Part shown: in pieces, positions 61,483 to 64,000 of the stretch
Layout: each line of letters begins with the position of its first letter
Position numbering within the stretch: position 1 is the first letter of the stretch
Program-made: the position numbers and the translations under genes
Notes under the pieces: generated by a model
What the model saw: the letters and a program-made list of their open reading frames with translations, nothing else
Database searches by the model: none
What the model was told of the DNA's origin: nothing
Source: Pelecanus crispus
Taxonomy: Eukaryota; Chordata; Aves; Pelecaniformes; Pelecanidae
Length of the DNA: 64,000 nt
Assembly: GCF_030463565.1 (NCBI RefSeq)
Contig: NC_134644.1
Location: forward strand, 154,424,191-154,488,190
Reading direction: 5' to 3'

Positions 61483-63699
61483 AAGCACACAAACCTTGTC
61501 TGTGCTAGTTGCTTGGCACTCATGCAGCTGGGTTGCTGCTGAAATCTGGGTATGAGCTGTCAGAGGAGAGAATAGGACTGATCTACTTGGTGCTATGAAT
61601 GTAACTTTGCCTTTTCCTCCTGTTTACAAGTATTCAGGATAATATCAGGTTTGGATTCCTCCTGTCCACTGAAAACCCAACAAACTAGGTTTTACTGAAA
61701 ATTTCATTATAAGGCAACCTTTACCTCTGTAAACATGTTTTTGGCTGTTAAGTGTAGAGTTAAGCAGACACTACCAGGAGCCACAGATCAAATAGGGTTT
61801 TTGTGGAAGTGTCTATAACTCTGCATCTCACAAAATCTTTTCATGCAAACATTAAATATGATACACTGTATCTATTCCAGTATGCATCTTCTTATAGGCT
61901 AATTATGCCTACTCTTTTTCTCAGCATCTCTGGATTCACTAGAAGTGGGCTGCCCGCATTTCTTTGAAGATCTGATTCTCACTGTCTTAATGACATTCTC
62001 ATAGGCTACGAAGAAATATATTCATTTTATGTGTGGGAAATTGAGTTTTCAGCTAGATTTACCTATATTCTTGCCCTGTTAAGCAGACTTCCCTTTCTTT
62101 CACTAGTTTGGCTTTTTGAAGCCAGTAAAAAAGAAAAAAAAAAAGCTATAACAACTACCTTGTAAAAAACTTACCTATCGCTTACCTCACAGTTATGATA
62201 TCAGAACACTGTATATAAAACATGTTGCTTTGGAGGTGACAGTATTTAAATTTTTTGCTCTTTCTTTGCCAAATGACATCCAAATGATCAAAAATCTTCA
62301 GACGTAAGAGCTATAATGTTACATCATATCACTATTTAAAACATGTTTAGTGCTCTGAGATCAAATAATTGCCTTCCAGCTATTTTGATGGTAATAAGCA
62401 GTTTCTGGTAATTGCATATATGTTATGTGGAATCGAGGATTTATTGGTTTTGTTTTTTGAGTGAGGATATCTTTTTTCAAGATTGACTGATTAAAAGAAA
62501 AAAGGACAATAACCTAGGTGTGACTGAGATGTCCTTGATTTGCCTAGCAGTACATCTCCATTAACTTTCTGTAGCAGGAATCAGCCTGTAGATGTCCCCC
62601 AACACATGTTGTGCTATGTCCAGTAGTTCAGTTCTGTTGAAAGCAGCTATCACATTTATAAATTACCAACAGCTCAAGTTAAAGAGAGACAGAGAGATGA
62701 AAAGCTGCTCAGGAATGGCTATTCTGTGGGAGGACAGTGGAAGTAATGACAGAGTGAAGAGCATCTCAGACCAAGAGAAACATGAGCTAAACAAGAGCTG
62801 ATAAGAGAAATAGGAATAAGAGTCTTACAGAAGGCTGAAGACATCAGAAAAAGGGAGCCAAAAATGACACACTTCACTGTGACTCTTAGATATGGAAATG
62901 ATAGATTTTCCTCCGGCTTAGTGAACCAGAACTGACCTTAGCACTGTAATACATGATGAAAAGAATGCTGCACTTCCATGAAGTGACAGGTTTGTGAGTG
63001 TATAATGTCTTTGACAAAACCAGTAGGTAAGTGGGAGAACATACAGCTTAGCCCATAATCATCCTAATGAGATGATGAATTTTGGTGACCTTTACCTGTG
63101 TTTAGCTAATGTAATTAAGTGCTGAATAGTGCCTGCATCAGTGGTGGACTTGGCCCTGCCTGCATATCCTAGGGTGAAGCTGGCTGAACCCTGAATACAG
63201 TCTGTAAGCATGGGTGGAATCCTGAATACTCTTTTGCTTCACCCATTTTGCAACCTATTCTCTTCCAATAAACAGCTGGTTTCTTTTCCACAAGACTGAT
63301 AAATGGTTTCTATTTTTATCAATACCCATATTCACATGCAAACAAGCACATTTGTCAAAAAGAAAGAGTGTTCTCTAGTCACAATGTATTATTTGCTCTG
63401 TTAATTGTCATTTTGATCATTATTCTTCTGCATTCAAAGCTATCCATGGAGGACCTGAAAGAATACAGAGTAACCTTTCCCTCAACACAGCTAATGAAGG
63501 GTTAAAGCAAACACTAATGAGTGACCCTGAGATGGGAAATTCTAATTCCATACACAACTTAGCATTTCATAGCACTTATATCCTACCTTACTGCTTTTCT
63601 ATCATAGATCACAGACAGTAAATAATAGAAAGTCAGCAGCATTCATCTTGTAGGTGAGTAACATAGAACCACAGAATTTGGACCAAATTTCTTACACCT

Positions 63700-64000
63700 T
63701 CATAGTATCATAGAATCATAGAATTGTTTAGGCTGGAAAAGACCCTTAAGATCATCAAGTCCAACTGTTAACCTAACACTGCCAAGTCCACCACTGAACC
63801 ATGTTGTTATATATATGCGCCATATCTACATGTCTTTTAAATGCCTCCAGGGATGGGAACTCAATCACCCACTTTCCTGGACAGCCTGTTCCAATGCCTA
63901 TTAACCCTTTTGGTGAAGAAATTTTTCCTAATATCCATTCTAAACCTCCCTGACACAGCTTGAGCCTATTTCCTCTTGTCCTATTGCTTGATACTTGGGA
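63700..64000 (-). mobile_element. CR1 retrotransposon, 3' part, continues beyond window
   Basis: The + strand gives the reverse complement of a CR1 3' region starting with CATAGTATCATAGAATCATA, then GGAAAAGACCCTTAAGATCA, CCACTGAACCATG, GATGGGAACTCAATCACC and CCTCTTGTCCTATTGCTTG. It differs in detail from the 48.94 kb copy (the AACCTAACACTGCCAAGTCC block), so it is another CR1 subfamily. It runs off the right edge, so its 5' truncation point is not seen. Confidence 0.94.

Larger units (their letters stand above)
58515..63699. other. Unannotated noncoding stretch with exon-like segments
   Basis: AT-rich DNA with no known gene. Two exon-like open stretches inside it are listed separately (60061-60249 - and 61231-61482 +). 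A third, weaker one follows a strong acceptor (CTACTCTTTTTCTCAG ending at 61924) and stays open for 26 codons. Confidence 0.4.

Noticed and set aside
18600..64000. ANGPT1 exons, expected next in the syntenic order
   Set aside because: No frame on either strand resembles the fibrinogen-like or coiled-coil exons; the gene probably lies beyond the right edge.

Overview
The window is vertebrate genomic DNA from a bird. Three things support this. There are several CR1 non-LTR retrotransposon copies, including 3' ends with the ATTCTATG-type terminal repeat. There is a solo endogenous-retrovirus LTR of a type I recall as common in avian assemblies. The gene order OXR1 then ABRA matches human 8q23 and the corresponding bird chromosome. 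I cannot name the species; the LTR type hints at Neoaves, but only weakly.

Only two genes can be named with confidence, and they are arranged tail to tail. On the + strand, positions 293-1955 hold the last three coding exons of OXR1 (C-terminal part of the TLDc domain), followed by a 3' UTR with several polyadenylation signals up to about 3.82 kb. On the - strand, ABRA (actin-binding Rho-activating protein, also called STARS) lies complete in two coding exons (18517-17766 and 12111-11634) split by a 5.65 kb intron, with a TATA-like motif just upstream. Between the two 3' ends are about 7.5 kb of noncoding DNA, which include a probable LTR-retroelement-derived repeat with a tandem duplication (8.2-9.25 kb) and a decayed, coding-like patch (5.0-5.5 kb).

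From 18.6 kb to the end is AT-rich gene-poor DNA, expected to be the interval between ABRA and ANGPT1. No ANGPT1 exon is seen. What can be recognised there is mostly repeats: two ancient CR1 copies (20.4-21.2 and 45.8-46.45 kb), a younger 5'-truncated CR1 with a broken reverse-transcriptase tail (48.94-49.80 kb), short CR1 3' ends (12.44, 21.36, 57.03 and 63.70 kb), a solo LTR with a perfect 5-bp target duplication (57941-58509), a second LTR-like block (about 44.18-44.86 kb), a 42-bp minisatellite (37.17 kb), a GATGT microsatellite (33.87 kb) and small tandem duplications.

The hunt found no clear new system. It found a handful of exon-like open stretches without a recognised homologue. The most curious are a 189-bp phase-0 exon-like segment on the - strand (60061-60249) and a cysteine-rich + strand stretch (61231-61482) whose cysteine spacing resembles a mucin-type cystine knot. 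Both are weak without a database search or RNA evidence, because scanning 64 kb in six frames will produce some such patterns by chance.
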